Below, piece by piece: positions 54,522 to 63,767 of a stretch of 64,000 nt of DNA. The notes beneath the pieces were generated by a model, which was not told the origin of the DNA, ran no database searches, and saw nothing but the letters and a program-made list of their open reading frames with translations. The position numbers and the translations under genes are program-made. Each line of letters opens with the position of its first letter. Position 1 is the first letter of the stretch. Origin of the DNA: Acetobacter aceti (GTDB lineage: Bacteria > Pseudomonadota > Alphaproteobacteria > Acetobacterales > Acetobacteraceae); contig NZ_CP014692.1 of assembly GCF_002005445.1 (NCBI RefSeq), positions 2,542,001-2,606,000 of the forward strand. The letters run 5' to 3'.

Positions 54522-55994
54522 CTACAGGCCAGGATCGCCCGGCTGTGTCTCCCAGCCCAGCCCAATGATCGCCGCGCGACGGCGTCCTGCGCCATCCAGC
54601 CGGAGAACGATGACATTCTGCTCTTCAAGCCATCCCAGAATACGCCGCGCCCGCCCGGTCGAATGCGTGCCGTAAACCTTTGCGACCGTCGTATCCGAAG
54701 GACAGATGGCCTGCTCCAGCGCTGCCCGCGCCAGATAAAGAAACACACCCTGCATGTCTTCAGGCAGAGTGGAGGCCACGGCTTCAGCTTCCAGCCATTC
54801 CGCTGATTCGGCAGCTTCGACACTGATACCGCTCCGGGCGGACGCAAGGGCGCGCCGAAAATCCTTCATGTCCATCGCATCCCGCCCGAATCCGGCAATC
54901 CGGCAGCGGACGAGAAAATCCTGATAGAGCGAAGCGGGTGGACGAAAACCTCCGTCATCCTCCGCCAGCACATCCCGCAGCACCGCTTCCATCTGCTGAC
55001 GGCGCTCGCGTGGATCAATAGGGTCGACTTCTTCAGCCGCTTCTGTTTCAGCGCGCGACGCTCCATGCGTTGCAAGCTGGGTCAGCAGATCCGGAGGCGG
55101 TGGAGCCACAGGACGCCTTGCACGCTGCATCACCTCGGTTTCCGGCAAAGGCGCGAGAATCAGATCTGCGATCTGCTCGGACGGCGGCCTGAACGGTTCC
55201 AGCACAGGCCCGGCAGACCGGCTTTCCGTCTCCACTTTTCCGATCCGGATCGTGACAGGACGGCGACACAAAGCCGGACCCAGCGCCACGAACGTGCCGC
55301 GCTGAAGATCGCGGAAGGCTTCGGCCTGTCGCCGCTCCATGCCGAGCAGATCGGCGGCGCGCGCCATGTCGATGTCCAGAAACGTGCGTCCCATCAGAAA
55401 ATTGGAGGCTTCGGCCGCGACATTCTTGGCGAGCTTGGCCAGACGCTGCGTGGCGATCACTCCCGCCAGTCCACGTTTTCGGCCGCGACACATCAGATTG
55501 GTCATGGCTCCCAGAGAGGCCCGTCGGGCTTCATCCGAAACCTCACCCGCCGCTGCCGGCGCAAACAGCTGGGCTTCATCGACCACGACCAGCACCGGAT
55601 ACCAGTGCGCCCGTGGCACATCGAACATACCACCGAGAAAGGCTGCCGCACGCTTCATCTGAAGATCCGCGTCCAGTCCTTCCAGATTGAGGACAACAGA
55701 GGCCCGATGCACCCGCATCCGCTCCCCCGCGACCTGCAGCGCCACTTCCGTATGCTCAGCCGCATCGATCACCAGATGGCTGTAAGCCTCGGCCAGACTG
55801 ACGAAATCGCCCTCCGGATCAATGATCGCCTGCTGAACAAGCGCCCCCGTCTGCTCAAGCAGACGCCGGAGCAGATGGGATTTCCCGGAGCCCGAATTGC
55901 CCTGCACAAGCAGGCGGGTCGCAAGCAGTTCAGCAAGGTTCATCATCGCCGGGCCGCCGCCGACAATCTCGCCTAATTCGATCGTACTGGTCAT
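54522..55994 (-). CDS. HerA/DUF87-type ATPase
   Basis: A 490-residue cytoplasmic P-loop ATPase of the HerA/VirB4/FtsK class. Walker A is QGNSGSGKSHLLRRLL (about 31-45) and Walker B is PVLVVVDEAQLFAP (about 125-140). Arg-rich sensor segments GAMTNLMCRGRKRGLAGVIATQRLAKL and the typical MGRTFLDIDMARAADLLGM also fit. The C-terminal third is a linker and a helical domain with a winged-helix-like end (AKVYGTHSTGRARRILGWLEEQNVI) that may bind DNA. No nurA nuclease gene is adjacent, so it may act alone. ATG 55994 is favoured over the longer frame (56147), whose extra residues are antisense to the flavoprotein gene. Confidence 0.85.
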   Translation of the reverse strand: MTSTIELGEIVGGGPAMMNLAELLATRLLVQGNSGSGKSHLLRRLLEQTGALVQQAIIDPEGDFVSLAEAYSHLVIDAAEHTEVALQVAGERMRVHRASVVLNLEGLDADLQMKRAAAFLGGMFDVPRAHWYPVLVVVDEAQLFAPAAAGEVSDEARRASLGAMTNLMCRGRKRGLAGVIATQRLAKLAKNVAAEASNFLMGRTFLDIDMARAADLLGMERRQAEAFRDLQRGTFVALGPALCRRPVTIRIGKVETESRSAGPVLEPFRPPSEQIADLILAPLPETEVMQRARRPVAPPPPDLLTQLATHGASRAETEAAEEVDPIDPRERRQQMEAVLRDVLAEDDGGFRPPASLYQDFLVRCRIAGFGRDAMDMKDFRRALASARSGISVEAAESAEWLEAEAVASTLPEDMQGVFLYLARAALEQAICPSDTTVAKVYGTHSTGRARRILGWLEEQNVIVLRLDGAGRRRAAIIGLGWETQPGDPGL

Positions 55995-56022
55995 GGCGAC
56001 CGGATACAGTCCCGACTCCTGT

Positions 56023-57255
56023 TCAGGCAACAGCTTCCCGCTCGGCAAGCCATTCCAGAACGCCCTGCCCCGCCGCCCGCCCGGTCGCCATGACGGCCTG
56101 CAACAGATAACCTCCCGTAGGCGCTTCCCAGTCGAGCATTTCCCCACACACGAAGACGCCCGGCAGCGCCTTCAGCATGAACCGCTGATCCACGGCGTCC
56201 TGACAGACGCCTCCCGCTGAAGAAATGGCGCGCTCCAGAGGCTCCGTTGCCGTCAGGCGAAGAGGAATGGCCTTCAGACGCCGCGCCAGTCCTTCAGGGT
56301 CCGCCGGGACCTCCCCGGTTTCCCGCAACAGACCCACTGCGACAGAAGAAAGCTGTAGCGCTTTCCGCAACCGATTGGAGAGGCTTTCCCGCGCACGGGA
56401 ACGCTTCAGCCTGTCCGTCATCTGCTCAACATCAAAATCAGGTCGCAGATCCAGAAGAACCTCAACCGTGCCGTCACGCTCCAGAGCATCGCGCAAGCGG
56501 GCTGACAGGGCGTACACGACCCCGCCTTCGAGACCTTTTTCCGTAATGACAGCCTCACCCCGACAGGCTTCTCCGGCAAAAGACAGAGCTATCCGTTTCA
56601 GAGGGACACCAGAGAATCTTTCCCTGAAACCTTCAGACCACTCGACATGAAACCCACAATTTGCCGGGCGCAGCGGCGCGACCGGGATGCCGGCGGCTGA
56701 CAGAAGGGACACCCAGCCGCCATCTGAACCGAGCCTGGCCCAACTCCCGCCACCCAGAGCCAGAACGGTTGCGTCAGCTTGCAGAATTTCTTCAGAGCCA
56801 TCGCGCGCAGTCAGCACGATCTTCCCGTCGTCGTTCCAGCCCTGCCACCGCAGTCCGGGTCGAAAATGCACCCCACGCTCAGCAAGCCTCTTCAACCACG
56901 CACGTAATAACGGTGAGGCTTTCATGGCTTTCGGGAAAACCCGTCCTGAGCTGCCGGTAAAGCAGGACTGCCCGAGATCGTCCGCCCACGTCGTCATCAT
57001 GGAGGCGGAAAATGCAGACAAGGCTGGCGCCAACCATTGCTCAGCCACGCCATAGCGTCGCGAAAATGTTGATTCATCTTCGGCGTTCGTCAGGTTGAGA
57101 CCGCTGCGACCGGCCATCAGCAGTTTTCGCCCGAAGCTTGGCATTTGATCAACGACTGTAACTTCGCAGCGCCCATCTGTCAGGATTTCAGCCGCAGCGA
57201 GTCCGGCCGGACCTCCGCCTATCACCACTATCTGTGGGCTGCTCTTTTCTGTCAT
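56023..57255 (-). CDS. BaiN/HI0933-like NAD(P)/FAD-dependent oxidoreductase
   Basis: A 410-residue flavoprotein of the TIGR03862/HI0933 group. The N-terminal FAD motif is IVVIGGGPAGLAAAEIL, then FGRKLLMAGRSGLNLTNAE, a characteristic family stretch; ALGGGSWARLGSDG lies in the middle, and ISSAGGVCQDAVDQRFMLKALPGVFVCGEMLDWEAPTGGYLLQ at the C-terminus. Cellular function is poorly defined; a relative acts on bile acids. ATG 57255 follows GGGGGAG. It is 28 bp upstream of the HerA-like gene and possibly co-transcribed. Confidence 0.88.
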   Translation of the reverse strand: MTEKSSPQIVVIGGGPAGLAAAEILTDGRCEVTVVDQMPSFGRKLLMAGRSGLNLTNAEDESTFSRRYGVAEQWLAPALSAFSASMMTTWADDLGQSCFTGSSGRVFPKAMKASPLLRAWLKRLAERGVHFRPGLRWQGWNDDGKIVLTARDGSEEILQADATVLALGGGSWARLGSDGGWVSLLSAAGIPVAPLRPANCGFHVEWSEGFRERFSGVPLKRIALSFAGEACRGEAVITEKGLEGGVVYALSARLRDALERDGTVEVLLDLRPDFDVEQMTDRLKRSRARESLSNRLRKALQLSSVAVGLLRETGEVPADPEGLARRLKAIPLRLTATEPLERAISSAGGVCQDAVDQRFMLKALPGVFVCGEMLDWEAPTGGYLLQAVMATGRAAGQGVLEWLAEREAVA

Positions 57256-57355
57256 GCTGATGGCTCCCCCGATCGTTCGCGCGCAGGGGCTTCCTATCCG
57301 TACATCATCGCACAAGGATAGGATTATCCTTCACGGTGAATCGGCTGGAATACCG

Positions 57356-58441
57356 TCACAGCACCGGCTTACGCTGCGTCCCGGCCGGTTGTTTCAGACG
57401 CCATACGTATGCAATAATGGCTGCAACTGCCTGAAAATATTCGTATGGAATTTCGACATCTTCCGGAAGCTTATACAAAGAACGCGCCAGGGGTGGATTC
57501 GAAATGACGGGCACTTTGGCCTCATAGGCAAATTCCCTGATCCGCCCGGCCAGCTCATCAGCGCCTTTTGCCACGATCTTTGGTGCGCCACTCGTGCCGA
57601 CTTCGTAGGACAAGGCGACAGCGTAATGCGTGGGGTTCGTCACAACCACAGTCGCTGACTGAACAGCTTTCCTGATCAGCTTCCGGTTACGCTGCATGCG
57701 CAGCTGCCTCTGACGTCCTTTGACATGCGGATCACCTTCTGAATCCTTCATCTCATCCTTGATGTCCTGTCGGCTCATTTTCAGATCCTGAAGTCGCTTA
57801 TAGCGCGTCCAGCCCTCATCAAGGACGATGATCCCAATCTGGACAACAAGAACGGAAATCAGAATCCTCAGTGTGATTTTGCTTATCTGGGCAGAAAATG
57901 TTTCAGCAGACCAGAACATTGTTCTCGGCGCGAGCACAAGAACATCCTTCACGACAGCATAGAGGATAAGAGAAAAGACTATTACTTTCAGAATAGATTT
58001 CAAGGCTTCTATAAGACTTGAAACCCCGAACATTTTCTTGACACCCTTGAGAGGATTCAACCTTCCAATATCGGGCACCAATGCTTCAGGACGAAACAGG
58101 AAACCGGACTGCATCGCCGCTGTTGCAATCCCGCCGGCTACAGCAGCTATAATAACGGGGAATGACAGCATCATCAGCATTTTGCAGCTCATTTCCAAAA
58201 GAAAGGCTACAGTTGATGGATCAAGGCGGATTTGCTCCACATGGTCACAGAGACCAGCCATCTGGGAGATAAAGCTGCGCGCACTGGCAGGCACGATCAT
58301 GACCAGAGCGATAGTTGCCAGGCCAAGACCAGAGAAAATATGAAGCTCTCTCGATTGAGCGATATTGCCCTGCTCACGGGCTTGCTCAAGCTTTCGGCCA
58401 GTCGGGGCTTCTGTGTTGTCACCGGCACCGGATTCTGCCAT
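57356..58441 (-). CDS. flhB: Flagellar type III export protein FlhB
   Basis: The 361-residue switch protein of the flagellar export gate, which changes export from rod/hook subunits to filament subunits. It has four membrane segments in the first 215 residues and a cytoplasmic domain containing the autocleavage motif NPTH at 269-272 (VVVTNPTHYAVALSY). The N-terminus (EAPTGRKLEQAREQGNIAQSREL) is typical. It is the last gene of the leftward flgB-flgC-fliE-fliQ-fliR-flhB operon. Confidence 0.96.
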   Translation of the reverse strand: MAESGAGDNTEAPTGRKLEQAREQGNIAQSRELHIFSGLGLATIALVMIVPASARSFISQMAGLCDHVEQIRLDPSTVAFLLEMSCKMLMMLSFPVIIAAVAGGIATAAMQSGFLFRPEALVPDIGRLNPLKGVKKMFGVSSLIEALKSILKVIVFSLILYAVVKDVLVLAPRTMFWSAETFSAQISKITLRILISVLVVQIGIIVLDEGWTRYKRLQDLKMSRQDIKDEMKDSEGDPHVKGRQRQLRMQRNRKLIRKAVQSATVVVTNPTHYAVALSYEVGTSGAPKIVAKGADELAGRIREFAYEAKVPVISNPPLARSLYKLPEDVEIPYEYFQAVAAIIAYVWRLKQPAGTQRKPVL

Positions 58442-58472
58442 TTATATTAATCCGATATGCAATTTTCTGTAT

Positions 58473-59276
58473 TCAATGGACAAGCCCGTATCCAGGCAAC
58501 TGGACCAGACTGGCAGAAGTAGCGTGAGTCCACACAGACAACATGCCCTTGAGCAGCAAGGCCAGCAGGAATATTCCCCCCAGCAGCTGCGCGGGCATCG
58601 CAATATTGTAAACCTGCAATCCCGGCGAGAAACGGCTCAACAGACCAAGCATGATCGGCCAGACCGTGCCGATCAACACAACGGGCATTGCGAGCTGGAA
58701 CGCCAGAAAAAAGGAATATTCTGTCGCTTTCGCAACAGACTTCGCTGCATCACCGAGAAAGGGAAAATGCCCGGGCGGAAAAATCTGGTAACTCCCCACC
58801 AGCGCATTCAATGGAAAAACATACAGGCTGGATGAGAAAACAATCAGAGTGATCGAAAGCTGACCCAGATGACTGAGAGGCGTACTTTGCGCGCCCAACT
58901 CAGGATCCGGCTGCAATACGTTTGACACACCAATGAATGTTGACATGATCTGAACCGAGATGGGGAAAGACAGCATCATCAACTGAGCCAGCCACCCGAT
59001 CAAAGCTCCGCTGAGAAAATCAGAGCAGATCAGGACCAGAAGACGTGCCGGCACCATGACATCATCAGAAATGGCGGAAGCAAACTGCGTTTGTACGAGC
59101 GGAAACAGCAGCAGACTGACACCAATCGCCATTCCGGCTCTGACTGTTATCGGTGCAGACGCAAACATGAAGGCCGGAAAGGCCACAAACATCGCCGCAA
59201 CCCGCGCAAGAACAGCAATGAAAATTACGGCCTGCGTTGGCAAAGTCGCGATGAACTGATCCAGGTCAGGATTCAA
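58473..59276 (-). CDS. fliR: Flagellar type III export protein FliR
   Basis: A 267-residue inner-membrane component of the export gate, with about six hydrophobic helices. Family motifs are FIAVLARVAAMFVAFPAF, LIGWLAQLMMLSFPISVQIMSTFIGVSNVLQPDP and FQLAMPVVLIGTVWPIMLGLLSRFSPGLQVYNIAMPAQLL. It overlaps fliQ by 4 bp (ATGA) and is followed by flhB after 31 bp. FliP, FliQ and FliR together form the gate. Confidence 0.95.
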   Translation of the reverse strand: MNPDLDQFIATLPTQAVIFIAVLARVAAMFVAFPAFMFASAPITVRAGMAIGVSLLLFPLVQTQFASAISDDVMVPARLLVLICSDFLSGALIGWLAQLMMLSFPISVQIMSTFIGVSNVLQPDPELGAQSTPLSHLGQLSITLIVFSSSLYVFPLNALVGSYQIFPPGHFPFLGDAAKSVAKATEYSFFLAFQLAMPVVLIGTVWPIMLGLLSRFSPGLQVYNIAMPAQLLGGIFLLALLLKGMLSVWTHATSASLVQLPGYGLVH

Positions 59277-59545
59277 GATGCCCCGGCAACAATCAGTTGA
59301 TCAAAAACATGTCGCGTATAAGTTACGAGAGTAGCATACATAAATGGCCCTCCCACAAGTAATGCCGCCATTGACGCCAAAAATTTTGGCAGAAATGCAA
59401 GCGTTGACTCGTTAATCTGTGTGACAGCCTGGAAAATGGAAACCAGCAAACCCGCTCCCATGGACGCCAGCAATGCGGGAGCGCCTACCTTTACGGCAAC
59501 AAAAAGAGTTTCTCGTAATACAGATGCAACATCAATTGAATTCAT
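59273..59545 (-). CDS. fliQ: Flagellar type III export protein FliQ
   Basis: A 90-residue two-helix membrane protein of the export gate. MNSIDVASVLRETLFVAVKVGAPALLASMGAGLLVSIFQAVTQINESTLAFLPKF shows the standard FliQ pattern of two membrane helices around a short polar loop. It lies between fliE (27 bp gap) and fliR (4-bp overlap). Confidence 0.95.
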   Translation of the reverse strand: MNSIDVASVLRETLFVAVKVGAPALLASMGAGLLVSIFQAVTQINESTLAFLPKFLASMAALLVGGPFMYATLVTYTRHVFDQLIVAGAS

Positions 59546-59572
59546 TTAATTAAACCTAAAAATATTAAATAA

Positions 59573-59914
59573 TTAAATAGTCATGCGCATAATATCCTGA
59601 TACGACTGAATCACTCTATCGCGGACAACTGACGCTGTTTGCAGCACCATCTGAGCCTGAGAAACCGAAGTGACAATATCGGTCAGATTACCATGCCCTT
59701 TCAGACCCGAAGCTGCTTTCACTTCAGCCTCTTTATTGCTGGAAATAGCACCTTCAATCGCTGTGCCCAGCACATCTCCAAAACTTTGTCCGCCGGAAAC
59801 GCCTGACACCACTCCATCGGCATCATCGGATGAGAGACCGGTCTCAAGAGATGACTGAGTTTTTGCGTAGGCTGCCGCCGCAGTAGAGTTACTGGCTGTT
59901 GAGGATATTATCAT
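59573..59914 (-). CDS. fliE: Flagellar hook-basal body protein FliE
   Basis: A 113-residue basal-body protein that joins the MS ring to the proximal rod. The N-terminal half is low-complexity and Ser/Ala-rich. The conserved C-terminus (TDIVTSVSQAQMVLQTASVVRDRVIQSYQDIMRMTI) is the FliE signature. Its start overlaps the flgC stop by 4 bp. Confidence 0.93.
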   Translation of the reverse strand: MIISSTASNSTAAAAYAKTQSSLETGLSSDDADGVVSGVSGGQSFGDVLGTAIEGAISSNKEAEVKAASGLKGHGNLTDIVTSVSQAQMVLQTASVVRDRVIQSYQDIMRMTI

Positions 59915-60321
59915 TTCAGAAGATCTATTGTTCGGGTTACCATCGTGCGGGTCGTCTGAAAGGTGTTCAGATTCGCTTCATAAGATCGTTGCGCTTCATG
60001 GGAATCAACGACTTCAACCATCGTGTTGACGTTGGGCATTTTCACATATCCCCTCGAATCCGCAGCTGGATTTGCAGGATCATAGCGCATTTCAAAATCG
60101 GACATATCGTGTCCGACCTTTTTCACCTTAACTTTTGATATACCTGTATTGTTATCAAGAATATTTTCAAATGAGATCGTTTTCCTGCGATAGGGATCCG
60201 CTCCCGGAGTGGATCCCACCGTATCTTTATTGGCAATATTCTCCGCCACAACACGCAATCTCTCTGACTGAGCCTCCATCCCGGCTGCGGAGATGGATAA
60301 TGTCGAATTAATATCCATCAA
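59911..60321 (-). CDS. flgC: Flagellar basal-body rod protein FlgC
   Basis: A 136-residue proximal rod protein. It has the N-terminal rod/hook signature (LSISAAGMEAQSERLRVVAENIANKDT, here with a TVGSTPGADPYRRK continuation) and the C-terminal heptad-like region (VNTMVEVVDSHEAQRSYEANLNTFQTTRTMVTRTIDLLK). It follows flgB by 11 bp. Confidence 0.95.
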   Translation of the reverse strand: MMDINSTLSISAAGMEAQSERLRVVAENIANKDTVGSTPGADPYRRKTISFENILDNNTGISKVKVKKVGHDMSDFEMRYDPANPAADSRGYVKMPNVNTMVEVVDSHEAQRSYEANLNTFQTTRTMVTRTIDLLK

Positions 60322-60332
60322 TTAATCCTTTC

Positions 60333-60728
60333 TTATTTACCCAGAACAGAATTGAGCATGCTTCGGTAACTTGAATAAACATTAGTCGCCAGCCGCTGCT
60401 CATCGGCCGTTTCAGCAACAAGCTGCATCTGCGTCTCCAGAGAAACCCGATTGCCATCCAGAGACTGCGTCTCTGAAGAAGCATCAGACTTCTGATACCT
60501 TCCACTCTTGCCAGCAATATGACGCTCTGAAGTGGTCGCCAGTTCTCCCTCAAATTGAGACAGCATACTTTCAAAAGGCGCCAAGTCTTTCGCAACATAT
60601 TCAGGCGTGTCTGCGTTTGCGATATTGGCTGCCAGCACCTGTTCACGGTTATCCAGCCATTCCATACGTCTCTGAGCAAGCCCAAAGAGGTCAACACCAC
60701 CCGCAGCGGGACGCGAAGCATCAAACAT
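60333..60728 (-). CDS. flgB: Flagellar basal-body rod protein FlgB
   Basis: A 131-residue proximal rod protein with the rod signature RMEWLDNREQVLAANIANADTPEYVAKDLAPFE and C-terminal VSLETQMQLVAETADEQRLATNVYSSYRSMLNSVLGK. ATG 60728 is the best start; the frame extends to 60782 without similarity. First gene of the leftward flagellar operon, divergent from the FliO-like/fliP pair across a shared promoter region of about 200 bp. Confidence 0.95.
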   Translation of the reverse strand: MFDASRPAAGGVDLFGLAQRRMEWLDNREQVLAANIANADTPEYVAKDLAPFESMLSQFEGELATTSERHIAGKSGRYQKSDASSETQSLDGNRVSLETQMQLVAETADEQRLATNVYSSYRSMLNSVLGK

Positions 60729-60937
60729 TATGCAACTTCCTGTATCATGTGGGTGAAGCGTTACTGCACCAGAAACTCTCATCCGTTATCAGACAGAAAA
60801 ACTGCAATATCGTTAACATTCCATCCGAATGGACCATTCGTTTACACAGAAAGAAAACGGTTCGCTGTAAAGGAATGATTAATCTTCAGGGCCCAAATCT
60901 GACACTTCCGGAACCTGGACCACGGAAACTTGTCTGC

Positions 60938-61219
60938 ATGGGATTCTACGATACACTTTCTGTGACGCTCGCTCTTGTTGCTGTTCTGGCCATGATTCTG
61001 CTGAGCCGGAAAGGCTGGAAAATTGCAGCACGTTTTGGTGGCGCACGGCGGGGTTCAAGTTCACTCGCCCTGGAGTCTTCCCTGGCTCTGGACACCAGAA
61101 GACGGCTGAGTGTCGTCACATGGGAAGGGAGGCGCTTCCTTCTCCTCACAGGAGGGCCCAACGACCTCGTTGTCAGTGGGATAGACCCCCTGTTCTGCGT
61201 TGAGGAGAGTGAAACATGA
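60938..61219 (+). CDS. FliO-like flagellar assembly protein
   Basis: A 93-residue protein with one N-terminal membrane helix (LSVTLALVAVLAMILLSRKGW), a basic stretch, and a small C-terminal domain (SLALESSLALDTRRRLSVVTWEGRRFLLLTGGPNDLVVS). This is the FliO pattern of LDxRRRLVLVRWxGREHLLLxG. FliO helps FliP assemble into the export gate. ATG 60875 would add 21 residues, but its SD sequence touches the codon. The stop overlaps the fliP start by 4 bp (ATGA), supporting the call. Confidence 0.75.
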   Translation: MGFYDTLSVTLALVAVLAMILLSRKGWKIAARFGGARRGSSSLALESSLALDTRRRLSVVTWEGRRFLLLTGGPNDLVVSGIDPLFCVEESET

Positions 61220-62010
61220 CTGTCGGCCAACGCTCTTCATTCAAGCGCAACAATGCTCTTCTGGTCTTTCTTTCTCTCGCCAGCGTGGCCCTGCTTGGTG
61301 GTGTGCTGCTTGCAGTCTGGCCTTCAGCCGCTCACGCGCAGGCCATAAGCCTTGATCTCGGCCAGAAAGCCGGACCGGGCACGACAGGGCGCCTCGTTCA
61401 ACTTTCCGCCCTGATCACCGTGCTGTCCCTCGCTCCCAGCCTGCTGGTCATGGTGACGGCCTTTACGCGAATCGTTATTGTCTTGTCGCTGTTACGTGGC
61501 GCGATAGGCGCACAGGGCACCCCCCCCAACACGGTTTTAATCGGACTTGCTTTGTTTCTGACGTTTTTTGTCATGCAGCCCGTATTCGAACAGTCATGGA
61601 AAGACGGCATAGCGCCCTTGGTCAACGGAAGCGTCAGTGAAATGGATGGCCTTCAGGCTGCGGCTGAGCCATTCCGGACATTCATGCTTCACAACACCCG
61701 TCCGGCTGATCTGGCTACTTTTTCCGGTCTCGCGCACGTAAAGCCGCCGACCACCGCTGCCGACACACCATGGCGTATTCTGATGCCTTCATTCATGGTC
61801 GGCGAATTGCGCAGAGGCTTTGAAATGGGCTTTCTTCTCTATCTGCCATTCCTTGTTATCGATCTGGTCGTATCAACTGTCCTCATGAGTCTTGGCATGA
61901 TGATGCTACCGCCCACGACAATCTCACTCCCGTTCAAACTCATCTTTTTCGTGATGGTGGACGGCTGGCAATTGACAGCCGGCAGTCTGGTAAGAAGCTT
62001 TGGTGGATGA
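61216..62010 (+). CDS. fliP: Flagellar type III export protein FliP
   Basis: A 264-residue export-gate protein with a cleavable-looking signal ([13 protein letters not shown]) and about four membrane helices. Signatures: [61 protein letters not shown] and [32 protein letters not shown] type (here FEMGFLL). It is expressed with the FliO-like gene, away from flgB. No further flagellar genes follow it. Confidence 0.95.
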   Translation: [264 protein letters not shown]

Positions 62011-62253
62011 CGCTCTCGCCGGCCCGGCTTGGCCGCCTGAATACCGCCTTCAGGAGAAATTTCGATCACCCAGCCTCAAGCTGCTGATAAATTCCGGCCT
62101 TTGCTGAAAGATCTTTCAGAATAGCCGATCAATTACCACAGCGATCGATTACAAAAAAATACACCCAGGAAAACACAGCCATTGAAACAGAAGCCTATAA
62201 TTAACCAATATCCTTAAATATTAACCAAACAAACCATGTTCTTGGGGGCATCT

Positions 62254-62430
62254 ATGTCTTACTGCAACAGACAGATAGAACAGGCGAACAAAACCCCGCA
62301 GACAGTCTCATTTTTCCTTGGGAACGGGCTGGAATGCGTCTCCTGCGGCGGCTGGCTCCGATGGCAGGGGCAGCACGCCGGATGCCAGAACAACTGCAAA
62401 CACACCGTAGTCGCCATTCGTCAGAAATAA
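62254..62430 (+). CDS. Small Cys-rich hypothetical protein
   Basis: A 58-residue protein with five cysteines, including CVSC and a GCQNNC pair around a WLRWQGQH core, a spacing that could bind zinc. The ATG at 62254 has GGGGG at a suitable distance; ATG 62236 in the same frame is less likely. It ends 7 bp before the convergent gntK stop. I do not recognise the family. Confidence 0.5.
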   Translation: MSYCNRQIEQANKTPQTVSFFLGNGLECVSCGGWLRWQGQHAGCQNNCKHTVVAIRQK

Positions 62431-62437
62431 GCCTTTG

Positions 62438-62983
62438 CTAAATCTGCTTTTCCTGATCCATACAAAGAAGATCAACAGCTTTGACAATCACCTCAGTCGG
62501 ATGATCTACCGCGTCCAGAACAAGCATGTGTTCATGGGCAGATGGCACTTCCAGCGTCTCCAACTGACTATCCAGCAGCGTGACAGGCATGAAGTGCTTC
62601 TTTCTCCCTTTCAGACGACGCTCAAGCTCATCCCGCGGCACCCTGAGAAAGAGAAATGTTATATCCATCCCACCCTGTCGCAGAATATCGCGATAAAGAC
62701 CCTTTAACGCGGAACAGGCGAGAACGCCTCCCTTCCCGTCCCGTGCGCGCGCCACAAGCCACTCCCGGCATTTCTCCAGCCAGGGCAGCCGATCTTCATC
62801 CGTAAGAGGTTCTCCCGCCGACATCTTTGCGATATTTTGTGGAGGATGAAGATCATCGCCTTCCTGAAAAGGCCAGCCAAGCCGGGAACAGAGCCCTTCG
62901 GCGACCAGCGTCTTGCCGCTGCCGGCAACGCCCATGACAACGACCAGACGAGGCGTAATTCCGGTCGGACATGAGTGCGTCAT
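62438..62983 (-). CDS. gntK: Gluconokinase
   Basis: Phosphorylates gluconate to 6-phosphogluconate, feeding the pentose phosphate pathway, the main sugar route in acetic acid bacteria. The 181-residue protein is of the GntK (not FGGY) type. It has Walker A GVAGSGKT at 18-25, FQEGDDLHPPQNIAKMSAGEPLTDEDRLPWLE, VLACSALKGLYRDILR and RLKGRKKHFMP. It lies downstream of rpiA in the same direction with a 94 bp gap. Confidence 0.94.
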   Translation of the reverse strand: MTHSCPTGITPRLVVVMGVAGSGKTLVAEGLCSRLGWPFQEGDDLHPPQNIAKMSAGEPLTDEDRLPWLEKCREWLVARARDGKGGVLACSALKGLYRDILRQGGMDITFLFLRVPRDELERRLKGRKKHFMPVTLLDSQLETLEVPSAHEHMLVLDAVDHPTEVIVKAVDLLCMDQEKQI

Positions 62984-63077
62984 AACCTGTGCTCTCTCCT
63001 GCGTTACGGCTTCAACTCAAAGACAAGACGGGCAAGAGCCAGAATATTCCCTGTCCGTTTTTAAAGTCAGAGCGCGT

Positions 63078-63767
63078 TCACGCACCAACAGTCAGATGAG
63101 CAATACCTTCTCCACCAGCCACAATAGCGTCAGTGCCCATTCCGACAAACAGACCGCTCTCCACCACACCGACAATTGAGCGAATATCCTGCTCAAGACG
63201 CCCGGCGTCGGAAATTACAGGAAAACGGCAATCAAGAATCAGATTGCCGCCATCACTGACAAAGAATGCGCCTTCCCGATTACGGCGAGGAGAAGCCTGC
63301 GCTCCCAGTCGTTCAATCTGTCGTGCAGTCGATTCCCAGCCGAACGACGTCACTTCCACCGGCAGCAGCGTTTTCATACCAAGATGATCGACCAGTTTTG
63401 TCTCGTCCGCCACAATCACCAGACGGTCAGACGATGCGGCGACGATCTTTTCACGCAGGAGCGCACCACCCAGCCCCTTGATCAGATTGAGCGTACCGCG
63501 CTGAATTTCATCAGCTCCATCAATGGTCAGGTTGACCCTTGCATGCTCCCCAAACGTCGTGAGAGGAATACCGACACCAAGCGCCTGCTTTTCTGTCGCC
63601 AGAGAGGTCGGGATTGCCACGAAACGCAGACCTTCCTTATGTCGACGCCCGAGAGCCTCCACCACAAACGCAGCCGTGCTGCCTGTGCCAAGACCGACGA
63701 CCATACCGTCTTCAACCATCTCGGCCGCAAACTCTGCCGCCTGCCGCTTGTATTCGCTCGCGCTCAT
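63078..63767 (-). CDS. rpiA: Ribose-5-phosphate isomerase A
   Basis: Interconverts ribose-5-phosphate and ribulose-5-phosphate. The 229-residue protein has the family motifs VVGLGTGSTAAFVVEAL, TIDGADEIQ and KGLGGALLREKIVA, and the C-terminal VVESGLFVGMGTDAIVAG. The ATG at 63767 overlaps the pgl stop by 4 bp, indicating an operon with pgl and probably gntK. Confidence 0.95.
   Translation of the reverse strand: MSASEYKRQAAEFAAEMVEDGMVVGLGTGSTAAFVVEALGRRHKEGLRFVAIPTSLATEKQALGVGIPLTTFGEHARVNLTIDGADEIQRGTLNLIKGLGGALLREKIVAASSDRLVIVADETKLVDHLGMKTLLPVEVTSFGWESTARQIERLGAQASPRRNREGAFFVSDGGNLILDCRFPVISDAGRLEQDIRSIVGVVESGLFVGMGTDAIVAGGEGIAHLTVGA

Noticed and set aside
62104..62119. Palindrome CTGAAAGATCTTTCAG after fliP as a terminator
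   Set aside because: It has no loop and no T-run, and its AT-rich stem would be weak. It is probably a chance palindrome.
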